Shown here one piece after another: positions 45,201 through 58,732 of a stretch of 64,000 bases of DNA; the stretch's first letter is position 1, and every line of letters starts with the position of its first letter. The stretch covers positions 2,542,001 through 2,606,000 of the forward strand of contig NW_026515539.1 in assembly GCF_014898815.1 (NCBI RefSeq), read 5' to 3'. The DNA comes from Panonychus citri (Eukaryota; Arthropoda; Arachnida; Trombidiformes; Tetranychidae). The notes below the pieces were generated by a model. The model made no database searches. It was given only the letters and a program-made list of their open reading frames with translations, and was not told the DNA's origin. The translations under genes and the position numbers were made by a program.

Positions 45201-47024
45201 GCACAAATATTCAAGTGATATTACTGTTTCCGCAAAGCAATAAACAATTAACTAGCCAACAATTAACTTGCCATTCAAATATCAACTTAATGAATGATTG
45301 GAAATGAGTTGTACAAAGTCAATATGATAAATCAAAACCAATATTGATGATAAGTTAACTCAAGCCAATAAAAGTGATTAACCATTTTTTTTCATTTACA
45401 ATCTAATTAATTTTGAATGTTTTGCAAACAGTTTTACTTTGATTAAAGATGCAATCACAATGCTAAAAAACGTTAATCATGAATAATCAAAACATAAAAC
45501 AATACAATCTGATGAATCCAATGATTAGCTGGCTCGCAATTGACAACATTAACTGATAATCAACAACTAAATTAGGTCAAGCAATTGATCAAAGGAAAAA
45601 AATTGATTCAAAATTAGCGTTGACATTTAATTTAATTGGTTATTAGTTAAGATAAATTGATTTTTACTTATTGTAATGAAACAAAGATCTGCCTCTCTAA
45701 TTGAAACAATTAAAAAAATCTCATTGTTGTTGAACTCAATTCACACCTTCCGGCATTATTAAATATTAATACAATAATTAATAATGATTATCGTGATGAG
45801 TTTCAATAATTAATATATTGTTTATAATTAGCATCAAAAGTCAAAGTGATTAATTTAATTATCTACTCATACTACGATTTGAATATGATTTTTGTATCAA
45901 ATTTGATTCCAATCAGACTCTGATAATTGATAACTATTAATTAGCTTGATTAGTGTGATAATTAACGTTTAGTAGGTTAATAAGGACAAAGCTGTGAATC
46001 AAATCAACGGGAAACATCAGGTGATTGGTCAGTAGTAAGATCAATTAATCAAATCACCATTAACATGATAATTATAAACTAATCTAGTTTAATTAGCTTT
46101 GGGAATAGATTATGAATTAATCAGATTGATTTGTAATAAATTCTCAGTTCGGAAAGTTTTATAACAACAATAAATATGGACATTCATGAATCAGATTGAA
46201 TGAAAATCTGTAGACTAAGTTTATAAATTGGTGAAATTAGTTAATTGTAGAAATTATAAAAAATACTAATTGTGTTTCTTGATGAATTAATTTATAATTC
46301 GGAAGTAAACACAAGTTCAATGATGTTGAACTTTTCCTCTGAATTCACCATGATAATTATGATGATTTTCATGTTAACCAGCGCGGTAACAAGCAAATTG
46401 AACTGAGCTGAATCAGATACTGAACAAAAAAGTTCTGAGTGAGTTACTCGAAAGGTAAGGCTCAGAATTTTAGATTCACCATTGGCTCAGTGATATTCAA
46501 CAATTTTCATGATAAGTTCTGATTGTTGAGTTACTTTTTATTATCTTTTGTTTATACTATTACAGCTACTGAGCAAAATGCTTCCATCTTTCTCATGATA
46601 TTGACCACAACTCATTGGATATTTTCATGATTAAAAACATGAATTTAACCAACAATTTAAGCAAAAGAATATGATTTTTCATCATTTTCAATGCTGTCGT
46701 TTAATTGCTTACAGTTAATTTCAACTTTTACCTTTAATTGTTTGAAATGATTGAATTTTTGACTCGGATTAAAGTGATTACATGTATATCATCCTAATCA
46801 GCATCTTCAGCATCAATATCATTGACAATCATTGTCTATGTGATTAAAGTTTATCTGAACAATTTATAAATTAGTTAACAAAGTTTTCACACTTTAACCA
46901 ATCAGTTTGACTACAGTTGTTATCAGAACTTGAAGTGATTTAATTGTGCAAAAACCGGTGAAACAATTTAAGATAAACTTTAAAAATCTACCAATAATTA
47001 ACTAATTTCTAACAACAATTAACA

Positions 47025-47066
47025 ATGGATCTTAATGTGTTAAAAATTACTTTGTTTAATCTACTG
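47025..47066 (+). other. Possible first coding exon with strong donor
   Basis: AACAATGGAT start context, 14 codons (MDLNVLKITLFNLL) and a CTG|GTAAGTAAA donor. The residues would suit the start of a signal peptide. No downstream exon was identified, so this may be chance. Confidence 0.2.
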
Positions 47067-50000
47067 GTAAGTAAATTGTTTCTCATTTAATTTCACCCAT
47101 CAGTTGATTTAATTGTCATTATATTGAATCAATCATCGGAAATTTACTATTATTAGAAAAAAGTTTTTATTGTAGTTGAAAAATGTTCATTTTCTTGAAT
47201 TCGAACTTTTTTTGACAAAAGTTCATCAGATGATCCATTTAACCTTCACCAAGGTATATTAATAGTATTGTTTACATGATAAAGTTAATTATATTTGTAT
47301 TATTCTGAATATGAATTATTTTCTAGGAAAGAAAATCAAAGTTTTGGTTAAATAAACATCGCCTAAGGGAATGAAGACTATTCAGAACTTTTCGATTTCT
47401 TCGAACTTTGTTTTCCTTTTTCCTTTTTCCTTTTCGCTTCTTCTTAGCTCTTTATTTTCATCAATTTCCAATTCAATGAATGAGGAATAATATATCACGA
47501 TAATGATAAAATAAGAAGAAAAAAAATTTGACATGAGAAACGAAACCCTAATGAATTATCATTATGGTAAAAGTTCAGACTATTATTGAATCACGATAAT
47601 AACTAGATTAACTTTCACATTGATACATCTTTTCACTTGGCTGAATCAATGTTAATCATTGAAAAGAAATCAAATCTAATTTGATTGTAATCAAGTAGCT
47701 ACTTTATTGGACGAATGGAAATCAAAAAGATACCAAACTAAATCGTAGCAGAAAAAAGAAAAATTTTCATTAATATTTGATTGTTATCGAAAATTTTTCA
47801 ACCTCCCTGGTGACAATTAACCTTTCGGGTCAATCTGATTGTTTAATTCTTTCAGTATTGGCTTTAGTTGCAACTGAATCAAGTTAGTGGTCACAATTGA
47901 CCATCCCCTTGACCTTAAAGTTGAATGTGAATTATGATCACTTCAAAGGAACAGGAGATTGAAGAATGAATTTGATTATCAAATTCGAGTGAAAAGTTAT
48001 CATGAAGTTCAGAAGAAAAGAAAATTTGTAGAAAAAGTTGACATTCTTATTTCTATCGTGACATTTTATCTCTTTGATGAAGACTCTATTTTTCCATGAT
48101 TACCTGTTGAGAATTTTTTTCAATCTCATTATTTAATTGTACAGAATATACGAAAGTTCATCTGTCTCTCTCTCTCTCTCGTTTTCTTCTGATTTCATGA
48201 TGATTATATTTTCTTTGTGTGAATCAGTTTAATTGATTTCTATTTAAATCCAAGATATGAAAAGTCCACTGAAAATCACGGTTAAGGAAGAGTTAAAGTT
48301 CATGACGAAAATTTCCATCCAGAGTAACCTATTGATGGTTTATTCTTATCATGAAGATGAATTGTAAAGATAATTCAAAGATGATGACAAAAAAGGAAAC
48401 ATAAAACTCACTGGGAGTTTTGTACAATGATAATAATGAAAACTATTCCAATTTCATGGAGAAAATATCATAATACTTAACATGATATTCCAATGAAATA
48501 GACATTGGGAAATCTGTAAGTCAGGATTAAGAAAAAAAAAAGATGAAAATGTTTCACTAAAAGGAAGTTGAAAGAATCGTTTCCGTTTCCGATTATCATA
48601 TTGATAGATAAAGATCACATGCTAATAATAATAAGATATAAGTGTTGATACTGATTGTCCATGAATACAAATGATAAGAAAGGTCATTGAGATTGAAGTG
48701 GGTGAGAGGATATGATCAGGGTGATATTTTATCACCTTCTCATTAACCTTTAGCAGAAATATCAGAATCCCAGAACAGGGGGAAAAAAGTCCAGGAAATA
48801 ATGATTTATAACCATTGAGCAAATAAAAAATAGTTAAAAGACAATTGAATGGGATTAATTGTTGATCACTCAACGATGATTGTAGTAAGTAATTGTCAGA
48901 GTAAACATCTTAATCTTCAATTGTGTCTTCGATGACGAAATAATGAAAAGCAAAAAAACGAGACTGACCAATTCTGAATGACCACAGGGCAGATAAAAGG
49001 TTGACTGAAACTGAAAAAAGGGTCAACCGTTAATAATAAAATGCCGAAAGGATCATGAGTTTTATCATTGCGCTTACATGATGATGATGATAATGTTTGT
49101 CCGAATGCTAAAAATAAGATAATATCTTGAAGGAAAACTTGTTGAACTTTTATCGCTCAAATTAGATTGGTCAACATTGTTCATTAGTTGATTGGTCATC
49201 TCAAACTCTGATCATCTTTAAGTTCATCGTCTTTTACCTACGTTAACTAATATCGTCTTTCGTCAATACTATTAACCCATTTTTCGGGGAAAAAGTTATC
49301 ATGAAACTTTTTTCTTTCATTTTCGAAACAAAAATAAAAACAAGAGAAAAAGTTTCAATCTTAATTTTATTCCCAATTCTCTTCATGATGTTACAATTGA
49401 TGAATATTAATAAATTGTTGCAAACTTTTTCTTCTTTTACAAATATCTCGAAACTACATGTTGTATTAATTGATTATTTCCGTTGACTAATTCATCAAAC
49501 ATTCATCAAGAGATTAATTCAATTCTGGTGAGAATTACTTTCAATCAATGAATGAGTATAATAATTGAATTTACTATAATTTCAATCACAGTTTACTTTT
49601 ACGTATATTAAGTAGCCATATATTAGATCATTGAATGATTCATTCAGTTTTGATGAAATTTGACTTTCATCAAATTGAAATAATGTTTCGTTTTCATGAT
49701 AATCTCGGGATTTCATGTCCACTATCCGATAGGAAAAAGAAATCTGAATTTCCAATACTATGAGAAACTTTTGTGACAGAAAATTTTTCTTTTTGTTTCT
49801 ATTTATCAAGATCACAAATGAAATAAAAAAAAAGGATTAAGATTTATTACTTTTCATAATCTAATCCAGGGATCAGAATTACGATAAGATATTAGTTAAT
49901 CCATTTAGGTTTAACTTGGAAACAATGAACAATTCAAGAGTATCTGTGAGAGAGGATCAACGAATTGAAGATGAAAATGATGAGAAAGATGAAGACAAGT

Positions 50001-50531
50001 GAGTGATTGAAAGAGAGAGAGAAAATTATTGGCAATACATTAAAGAGCAAATCTCTTCTTCGAATGAAGAAAAATCGAAATGTTCAAATGTCAAAATTTC
50101 GTTTTTCTCCTGATCTTATGATTTCGTCCTACAGGAATCAAAGATAATCTTGAGTGATAATCGTTCAAACATGTACACCGATTTGATTGGAGTTTCTGAT
50201 TAATGGTTAAAACAATGAGAGTTACAAACAACTTATCATGAAAATTTATCATGAAAAAGGTTAAAAGCTGAACGGTCAATCGGGTTGATTGTTGTTACAT
50301 GAAAAAAAAGACACTCGGAGTAAATGTTATGGGGAAAACTTGACCACTGAATAAGTAATGAGGTTATTTATTATTCTTGAGTAAATTTATCATGAACAAT
50401 TTGTCAAATTGAGAGATAAACAAAATACATTTGAAAAAAAAGGTAACTAGTTACATGATGTATACGAGAAAAAAAACTGAACTTCATTCAGAATTAACTT
50501 TTACCGCTTCTCATACCCAGCTGATTACTAT

Positions 50532-50582
50532 TGATGATGATGATGATGATGATAAGATAAGATGAGATGAGATGAGATGAGA
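50532..50582 (+). repeat. Compound GATGA-type microsatellite
   Basis: (TGATGA)n passes into AAGAT and GAGAT pentamers over about 50 bp. Confidence 0.9.
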
Positions 50583-53500
50583 ATTGTAACTATCTTTAAA
50601 TAGCCAGAACAGGATCAATTGTGATTCCAAATGATTGTGATTATCTCCGTTTATAATCATGATCCTATTATCACTCGAACATTATTTGTACTCAGCAAAA
50701 TGGTAAAGTTTATCATCCTCAAAGAATTACACTAAAGTAAACGGAAAGATGAAAATACTGGAAATTGATCTTCATCCATAATGATCATCATCATCTTCAT
50801 CTTTTATTTAATGTCACAAAGGAAGAAACAAAAAAATATTCACCTTCAGCTCAGGTAGATAAACTTTTCCCCTGTTGTTTTTCATCATTAGAACTTTATT
50901 TTCGGTGTCTATTAATAGTATCCAAAACTTACCTTTGTCTTAACACCTTCATCATCATTATCATCATCAACAACAACACTTACCTTGTTCATGTCATCAT
51001 CAAGTTACCTTAAATTGTCATCAATGAATGTCCACTAATAGACTTATCATAATAATAAGTTAGCTTTTATTTTTTTTTCTCCTTCATCATTTCCTTATCC
51101 GCTTATATTTTGATGACATAATAATCTTAACTTATTGAGGAAAAGTCATACTTTTCTGATCCAATTTTGAAAATTTCCATTTCATGTCCACCTAATTACA
51201 ATTAGTTAATTTCAATTAAAATTAGATTAAGTTCACTTTGTGTATTGTAAAACAAGAAACACAATCAATAAAATGAAAAGGTTAATCAGAGCAGCCTAAA
51301 TGTGAGATATCAATGAAGTTTAATTAGATTAATAATAAACATTAACCATTAAGTATTTTTATTAATAAACATCAGAAATTAGTTGATTTGATTAACTCGG
51401 AATCCATTTAATTAACCATTAGCTTAATTATTTATGTACTAAAATAACAACAACAACAAAAACCAGAGTCTAATTGTAATAATAATAAAATAATATATTC
51501 AATAATAATAATAATGATTTATATATTTACATGAATATCGGGTAATAGTAATAATCAGAAATAGTTAATTGTGATTAGTTTAATAATAATAAAAACGTGA
51601 TTGTTAACATTTACCAGTAACAATTTGTTAATCGTCCAGTGAAATATCATTAAATTTGATTGTGATTATGATTTAGCAATTGACTCGGAACAATGAATCT
51701 AAACCTATCATGCCAACAGGTTGTTACAATTTATTGATTTAATCGTTTGTGTAAATCAAATGTTAATAATTATTAATACAATTAACTTTAATTGATTATT
51801 GTTTTCTGGTTGAGGTTTTCTGGTTTTAACATTAATCGTTTATCTTGATTAACTTAAACAGTTAATTACAAAACGTTAATCATAATTAATATAATCAGAA
51901 TCTGATAACTTTGATTGATTAATTTACAATTTTCTTGAAAATTTTGATTGTTTCCATTTCAACAATCAGCTAAATTACTAATAGTATACACATGATTTTA
52001 ATTAACTGCTTCTCAATTAACTTTTTCTTGACAACAATTAAATGTGTAAGCCAAACAATTGCCAGAAAAAAAAGAGATGATTAAATAATCAAATTAAATT
52101 GAATCATGTTCGTTGTCATCAATTGATTCATCATCTTTTGTTGTTGCTTGAATAATCAAAATTGATTATCTTGATTTCTCAATTCTGATAAGTTATCATG
52201 ATAATAATCTGATTGTAAAAGTTGTCAAATTAAATAAAAGCAATCAAATCACATTGGGATATCAAAGGTTATAATAAACAAAATTGTTAACATGATGATA
52301 ATCAGTTGAGAATGTGATGGAAAAAAAAAGTTCTGAATAAAGTTCTGATCTAAAGAGTTCGTAACATGATAACAATGATATTTTTACCTTGAAAAGCTGA
52401 TGAGATTCATCATGTGAATTCAATTCGATTTCATGATGGAATTAGAATTTGATATTTTTTTTCCCTGTTACTCTTTCATTCTTACCTTTAATCAACTTTT
52501 CTTCATTCAGATTAACCTTTAATCATTTAAGTAAATTGTTGATAACATTAAGATTTAAAAGTCTACCCTTTGGGTTGCGAAAATCAAAAGTTAACAATCC
52601 GCAAGATTATATTGGTTGATTTATCAGTAATTAATTTTTAATTGTTTCGTAATGGTTAGATAATAGGATTAAGATGATCAATTATTAATTGATTGAGATT
52701 ATAATTTATTGAAATTAGGATATTAAATCAAATTAAGTGACAGATTATGATTATTTGTTTTATTTCAAGTTCCGTTTTTGGATAATAAAAATTAAACGAA
52801 TCATTTTTTTGTATTGATTAACAAGTAATTAAATTGAATTTACCTTAACAATCATTGGATACGATTAACTCTTGATCATTGACAATTTACATAAATTGTT
52901 TGGATCTGCTTAAAGGGGAAAAATTTTCTATTTCTATTTCAATTTAAATTAAAAGTTTAAGTAAATTGGAACACAATTAACTTTCAATACAGTTTCAAGC
53001 CTAAAATTTAGCAATTTATTTAAACAAGGAAAGCTAATTAGCTGAGACAATTAGGACAATTTGATTGATAAAACACTTCAAGTACAAAAGGTTATAACTT
53101 ATTTCAATTTCAATTGTTACCAACGAGACTATTGTAAAATATAATAGGCAATGCACAAGGTAAGGTCCAGGTAATAATAGCAAAAAAAGGTAAGTTATTG
53201 TTATTTTAATGCACAGGTAACAGAAACAACAAGGTTTGTCAAATGCCCTCAGGTCAAATTTAGGTAAAATATCAAAGAGAGAGAGAGAGAGAGAGATAAA
53301 AGTGCAACAATTTAGTTGACTATTAAAAGTAACAATCAGTATTGTCAATTTTTGGCTTAAAATGAAATAACAAGGTAACGGTTTGATTATCAGTTTAAAT
53401 TGTTTACTATTTCATTTGCTGATTGAATACTTTGCATTACCTTTGATAACATTAGATTGAAAATATTACCTTTGACCTGGAGACTTATTGTTATCCTGAT

Positions 53501-56457
53501 TATCTTGTGTCAATTATAGTGGCGAAAAATGCCCGAGGGCAAATCGCTGATAATCTTACATCTACTTATCTAAGAAAACATTCATAATAAGATTGTAATT
53601 ATAACATTATTATTATACAACAATCACCTCATTGTCCTAACCCTGTTGAGTTGTTTAACCTTTGATTTAATTTGAAAACTTTGTTTAATACAAGATTTTT
53701 TTGGTTAAATTTCTGTGATTTAATTTAATACGATTAAATTAAACGAGTGATTGAAGAAAAAAACTAGTCAATCTTATTGAATTTTAAATCGCTTGAGAGT
53801 GACAGTTAATTGTTTTATTACGTCTTCTTCTGATTACCCTGATTTACTTGAGCTAATTAACAATGATTACGATTAATATTATTAGTTTACTATGGGATTT
53901 GATTGAAAAGTTGATCAATTTGATTATTTTCCCATTAAAATTAACTGATTCCTTTCATTTCGTCACCAATTTGAGCTAAAAATAGTCCGAGAACTTTTTT
54001 TACAATTAAAAACTTTACTCACCCTCAACGTGTTGTTGAACAATCTCAGATTCAATAACCATGTTAACATGATGATTATCATATTATTATAATCAACGAT
54101 TATCAAAACAATATAATTTGTTCAGATTCTGAATTCACCATGAAAAGAGATTAGGAAAAATGGTATAACTTTTTTTATACTCTTCCTTTTAGTGATAACA
54201 TTTCAAGTCTATTATTAATTTACATCATGTAATTGAGCAATTATCTTCTAATTGTTGGATTTTTCATTTTTCTGTTAATTTTTTCATGCAGAACAATCAT
54301 GATTCTTGATGATAGGAATTGATTTGGAACAATTAAAATCTAATATTCATGATTAATGTCGATCACTTTTATTGATTAAGTCTAGAATCTGGATTCAATG
54401 AGTAACCTTATTTTAAATGCTATTCATTTCACTATCATCATGGTGATTGTTATCATAATCTTCTCGGACAATGGTCACTTTTAATCAAGATAATCTTATG
54501 AGCCTATCATTTTTTCAGTAACTATGTTTCAAAGATACAAATTAATTGCTATCTTTGAGTTTTTCTCTACGGATTAAGGTGAAAATAGACATTATATTGA
54601 ATTGGAAAAACATTTCGATAAAATGTCTTGATCTTAGATCTTTTTGATTTAAAGGTCGATTACAATAAATCGATTGCTCTCAACGACTAAGACCTGAGGA
54701 TCAAGTTGGTTAATCAAATTTATCTACAATCGATGAAGAATAAAAGATTTACAATCAAGATTATCTGGATAATGGATTAAGATACTTGATAAATTGTCTC
54801 ATTTACCGATTGATTATTTATGATTGAAATTGATTGACCATCTATCCTTGTGGGCAGTTGATAATTTAGTTGATATTTTTTTTTCATGGAAAATTTTAAT
54901 GCAAAAAAAGTTTCGATCAAAGTTTTTCACTTTATTTTTCTAGAACTGACCTCAAGTTGATCTCATGTTGAAATTGAAATGATAAACAGGGATTTAGATT
55001 TGATGGTAACTCAAAGATTCTTGGTTCATGGATTGAAGATATAAACAAACAGAATCATGATTCATGATGTTTATCTGTTTGTTTCAGAAGAAACAATAAA
55101 CATATAGTATTTATGAGCCCAGAATATTTGTAACAATAAATTCTGAGGTCGAAAAAAAAAGAGCTTCAAATAAACTAGTATATTTGGCTAACAAGAATAA
55201 ATATAACAGGTAATGAACATTTCTCGAAAGTGATGGGATTTACCATGATAAAGATGATGAGCAACTAAACAATAATCAATTCTAATAATATCAGAGAGAA
55301 GAGAAGTTCGAAAACTTGAAATTCTCAAAACTTTCCAATATATGAATGTTCCAATGTCAGAATATTATTGTATTGAGATATTTCTTTATTCCATCTACTT
55401 TTCTTTTTTTTCTCGATGACACATCAATGAGATTCAACTGATAATGATCATTAAGTTCATGATAGAAAACAATTTGTTCAGAGAATCTAATCATCATTAA
55501 CATCGCTCTATCAAGTGATGATTCCTAATTCCCAGATGAATAACACCTGATATCAGAAGATGAGGGAATGTTTCAGATTACCTTGAAGAAGTCGCTGTTA
55601 CTTTGACGATAGTCCAACAGAAAAGTTGATCAACAAACTATGATCACAATGATAATAATTATCATGTCATGATGATGAAAAAAAAAGTGAACAAGATACA
55701 GTTAAGCTCATCAATCATAATAATACACCAACTCTCAAAAATTTGAACGACAGACAGTTGAACACCTACACCAACCAACCCACTTAAAAAAGTAACAGTA
55801 AAACAAATACAGAGTTGAAATGTTAACTGTCAATTCTTGCGCTTTCACCAGGATACGGAAATGATGAGGACCGGACAATAACATTTTGTTTACCTGCGAT
55901 CGTTTCAAATACTAATATAATCATCATCGTTTTCTCAATGATTATTATTACCTGGAAAAATATGATCTTTCCTTTATTGTGCTGTTGTTGTTGTTGTTTA
56001 AAACTACAGGAAGTTGTATTACCTTTGACAACCGGAAGATTAACCATAATAACAAACCTAATGTTTTAAAGTGTTGACTGTTTTTGATTGAATTAAATTA
56101 AATTTGATTGTTTAAAGCTAATCCATTGATACTTATTATCACCATTGATGATTGATTTTAGGCTCAAAATAAACAAAAGTTTCAGTATGCAAACCTAATC
56201 AATTCCTGAAATTGATTACATTTGATGAGGAAAAAAAATTTCCGGTTGTCATGTAACCATAATAATCAAAGGTATCTAACTTAAATTATCACATGTAAAT
56301 TACTATTATTAATACTATTGATTGACGATATAAATTTGTGCAGGTAATATTTAAATTAGCTCAATAAAGTTGAATGTTACCTGAGGTAGAAAAAGATGAA
56401 AAAATGAAATTTTCGAAATTTAAATTTTGATTCAAATTTTCATGACGATTTTATTTC

Positions 56458-58732
56458 TCATTTATTCAGATTCTGTTTAAGTTCAGTAAACGTGTATACA
56501 TTTTTCCAATAAACACACTGTTGATTTACTGATTGTTTCTCATGATTATCTTTAGGATGAGTTAGTTTATCGTTAAGAATGTGCTGTGAATTGAGAACTG
56601 ACTGATCACCATGAAGAACTGAACAAAGGTGACATAAATCATTTCGAGCTAATGAAATCTCATGGGTCTGTTTCCATTGGATATAAGTTGAGTATTGATT
56701 TAGATCGGAGGCAATTAGATTGAGATGATCACCGAGTTCATGGAGAGTTGAGAAATGAAGTGAATTAATGAATGAACTTTTCGGTAAATTGTAATCATCC
56801 TCGTTAAATATAATCGGATGGGCAACAATTGGAATTAAATTAGTTGAAAGGGCAAGATAAACAAATGGAGAAACAAATTGTGGACAAATTAACGATTGCC
56901 AATCAAACAGAAACAGATATGGTTCAGCAATTGATTTAAAACACAATTCCAATGATTTATCATCAATTAAAGATGGACAAACCTTTTTATCACATAAACT
57001 GACCAGGTCAATATCAATTCCAAGTCTTTCCATTATCGTTGCAAAAGTAATCAACTCTTGATCAATATTACAATCAGATGTAACAATTAGAACCAATTTC
57101 CTCTTATTCCTCCATAAATCAAATGCAGATTCATTAGTTTCATTAATTTTATCACTTGATTGACCATTACGTTGGTCAGTATTATCTTGATTCTGTTCCC
57201 TGACGCCATCTATTAACTTTTTTTCAACCAAAACTGGACGATAAGTTATATTGGCCTGATAATGATAAGTTAATGTTAAATTGAATTTAGATTGTAATGA
57301 TTTTGACCATTCAATTGGAGATAATGAGTAAAATATGCTAATCAAATGATTATTAACAATTGTTTGGGTTAATTGTTCATTTGGATGGAGGTGATGGTCA
57401 GTGAAAATAATGGCATCACTTATATTAATTAGGTTAATATCATTTGTTATGAGGCAAAGTTTTTCATGTTCATTTGGACAATGAGAAAACATTGATTCAC
57501 TTGTTGATAAATGATTATAATTGTTAAATTGATTAGCATTCTCATAGATGATCACCTTATAGTCCGAATTGATTTTCAAATTGTTGATCTTGATTCGCAT
57601 CAATTTAGATTCACTAGTTGATTCATCGTAATCATTGGTATCCTTATCCTTACCCTCAACGATCACAGTTGATTTAATTGTCTCCTTTTGGTTAGCTTGA
57701 TTGTTGTTATTTTCTTGATTGTTACTATTAGCTGATTGTTCAGTATTCATCTTTGATAACTCATCAAATGTATGGTCTTTATTTTTCTCGTGTTTAATTT
57801 GATCATGATTGTGATTAGTTTTGGGTTGTTGATGATAGTGAAGATTGTCAAACGGATCATAATCATTAGTTTGCTCTGATTTCATTTGATAATCTTTAAG
57901 ACAAGGATAATTGTGATTAGTTTGATTGTTGATATCTAATGGTTGGGATTGACTTACCATGAAGTGGATTAAACTTTGAGGTGAAATCTCTTGACCCAAA
58001 TGACCCTGGACCCAAACCGTTGGACAGATAATTGTGAGGTAATCCAAGGCCTGATAAATCACCAACAACATTTGATTCTCGTCGGAATTTAGTTTGTGAA
58101 TAAAACATTACAACAATTGATGGAATCATCAACAACAATACAGCTAATTTAACCTTTTGCTGGGGTTCGGTATCATCGATACCATTATCGACTCCTTGAC
58201 CATCGGTATTATCATCAACATCGGACACAAAACCTTTCATAAGGTGATATCTTGGCATCGATCCTTTTCTAGCATTGGTACTAGAAGATTTAATCTGATT
58301 AAGATTGACTGGATTAATCAAACTGTTTTGAAGTGAATTGATTTTGGTTGACTCTTTTTTTGACTCCAGTTGATTGTTAATTGTTGATGATACATTGATT
58401 GTCTTGTTGATTAACTTTTTGCGACCTGGATTAACTTCAACTTCATAGGTAACCCATTGTTTTGATCGGGTTCGTCGTCTAAGTAAAGTTGACGGAGCTT
58501 TGGGTCGATACCATTGGGGTAACATGAGGCCAACATAATTTTTGCTTGGTAATTGTTGATGTTGATTACTGGTGAGAGCAAATTGTTGTTGTAGTTTAAT
58601 TATATCAACGTCATTTTCACCAATTTGTGTTGATTTTTCACAGAAAATCCGATTGCATGAGGTAGTAGATGATGTTGTTGTTGTTGATGATGTTTTGGTT
58701 GTTGTTAATGGTGAGCTAATTGAACTCTGCAT
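56458..58732 (-). CDS. Divergent GT10 (alpha-1,3-fucosyltransferase-like) type II membrane protein
   Basis: Two exons, 58732-57958 and 57893-56458, joined by a 64-nt intron (CATG|GTAAGTC ... TCTTAAAG) that resolves two overlapping frames into one protein of about 736 aa. Layout: long Ser/Thr/Asn-rich cytosolic part, transmembrane helix at about residues 194-214 (LAVLLLMIPSIVVMF), Asn-rich stem, then a GT10-like lumenal domain. Family landmarks in order: DAIIFTDHHL, FNLTLTYHYQANI (usual FNWT.SYR.DSDI), YLFLFDWQS (usual LAFENS), LIPIVAH (usual PVV.G), SSFINSLHF, YIQWK and the terminal LCHLCSVLH. The usual donor-binding DYITEK element is replaced by QFVSPFV, so fucosyltransferase activity is doubtful. 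The cytosolic part, about 190 residues, is long for the family. Golgi location is inferred from topology. Confidence 0.72.

Larger units (their letters stand above)
41383..56457. other. 15-kb gene-poor AT-rich region
   Basis: No convincing gene. It contains microsatellites (42188, 50532, about 53278), long AATTGATTAA-like AT sequence, and from about 46 kb many TCATGA/CATGATAA and AGTTCTGA words. One 42-nt ATG segment with a strong donor occurs at 47025-47066. Short ORFs of 60-104 codons (for example 48622-48873 and 53034-53348, minus) have no recognisable composition or splice context. It could hold introns or enhancers of a neighbour. Confidence 0.6.

Noticed and set aside
48622..48873. 83-codon minus-strand ORF
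   Set aside because: Isolated in AT-rich DNA, with no homologous motif, splice signals or codon pattern.
50531..53300. Repeated short units that might suggest a CRISPR-like array
   Set aside because: Simple microsatellites without unique spacers, in a eukaryotic context.
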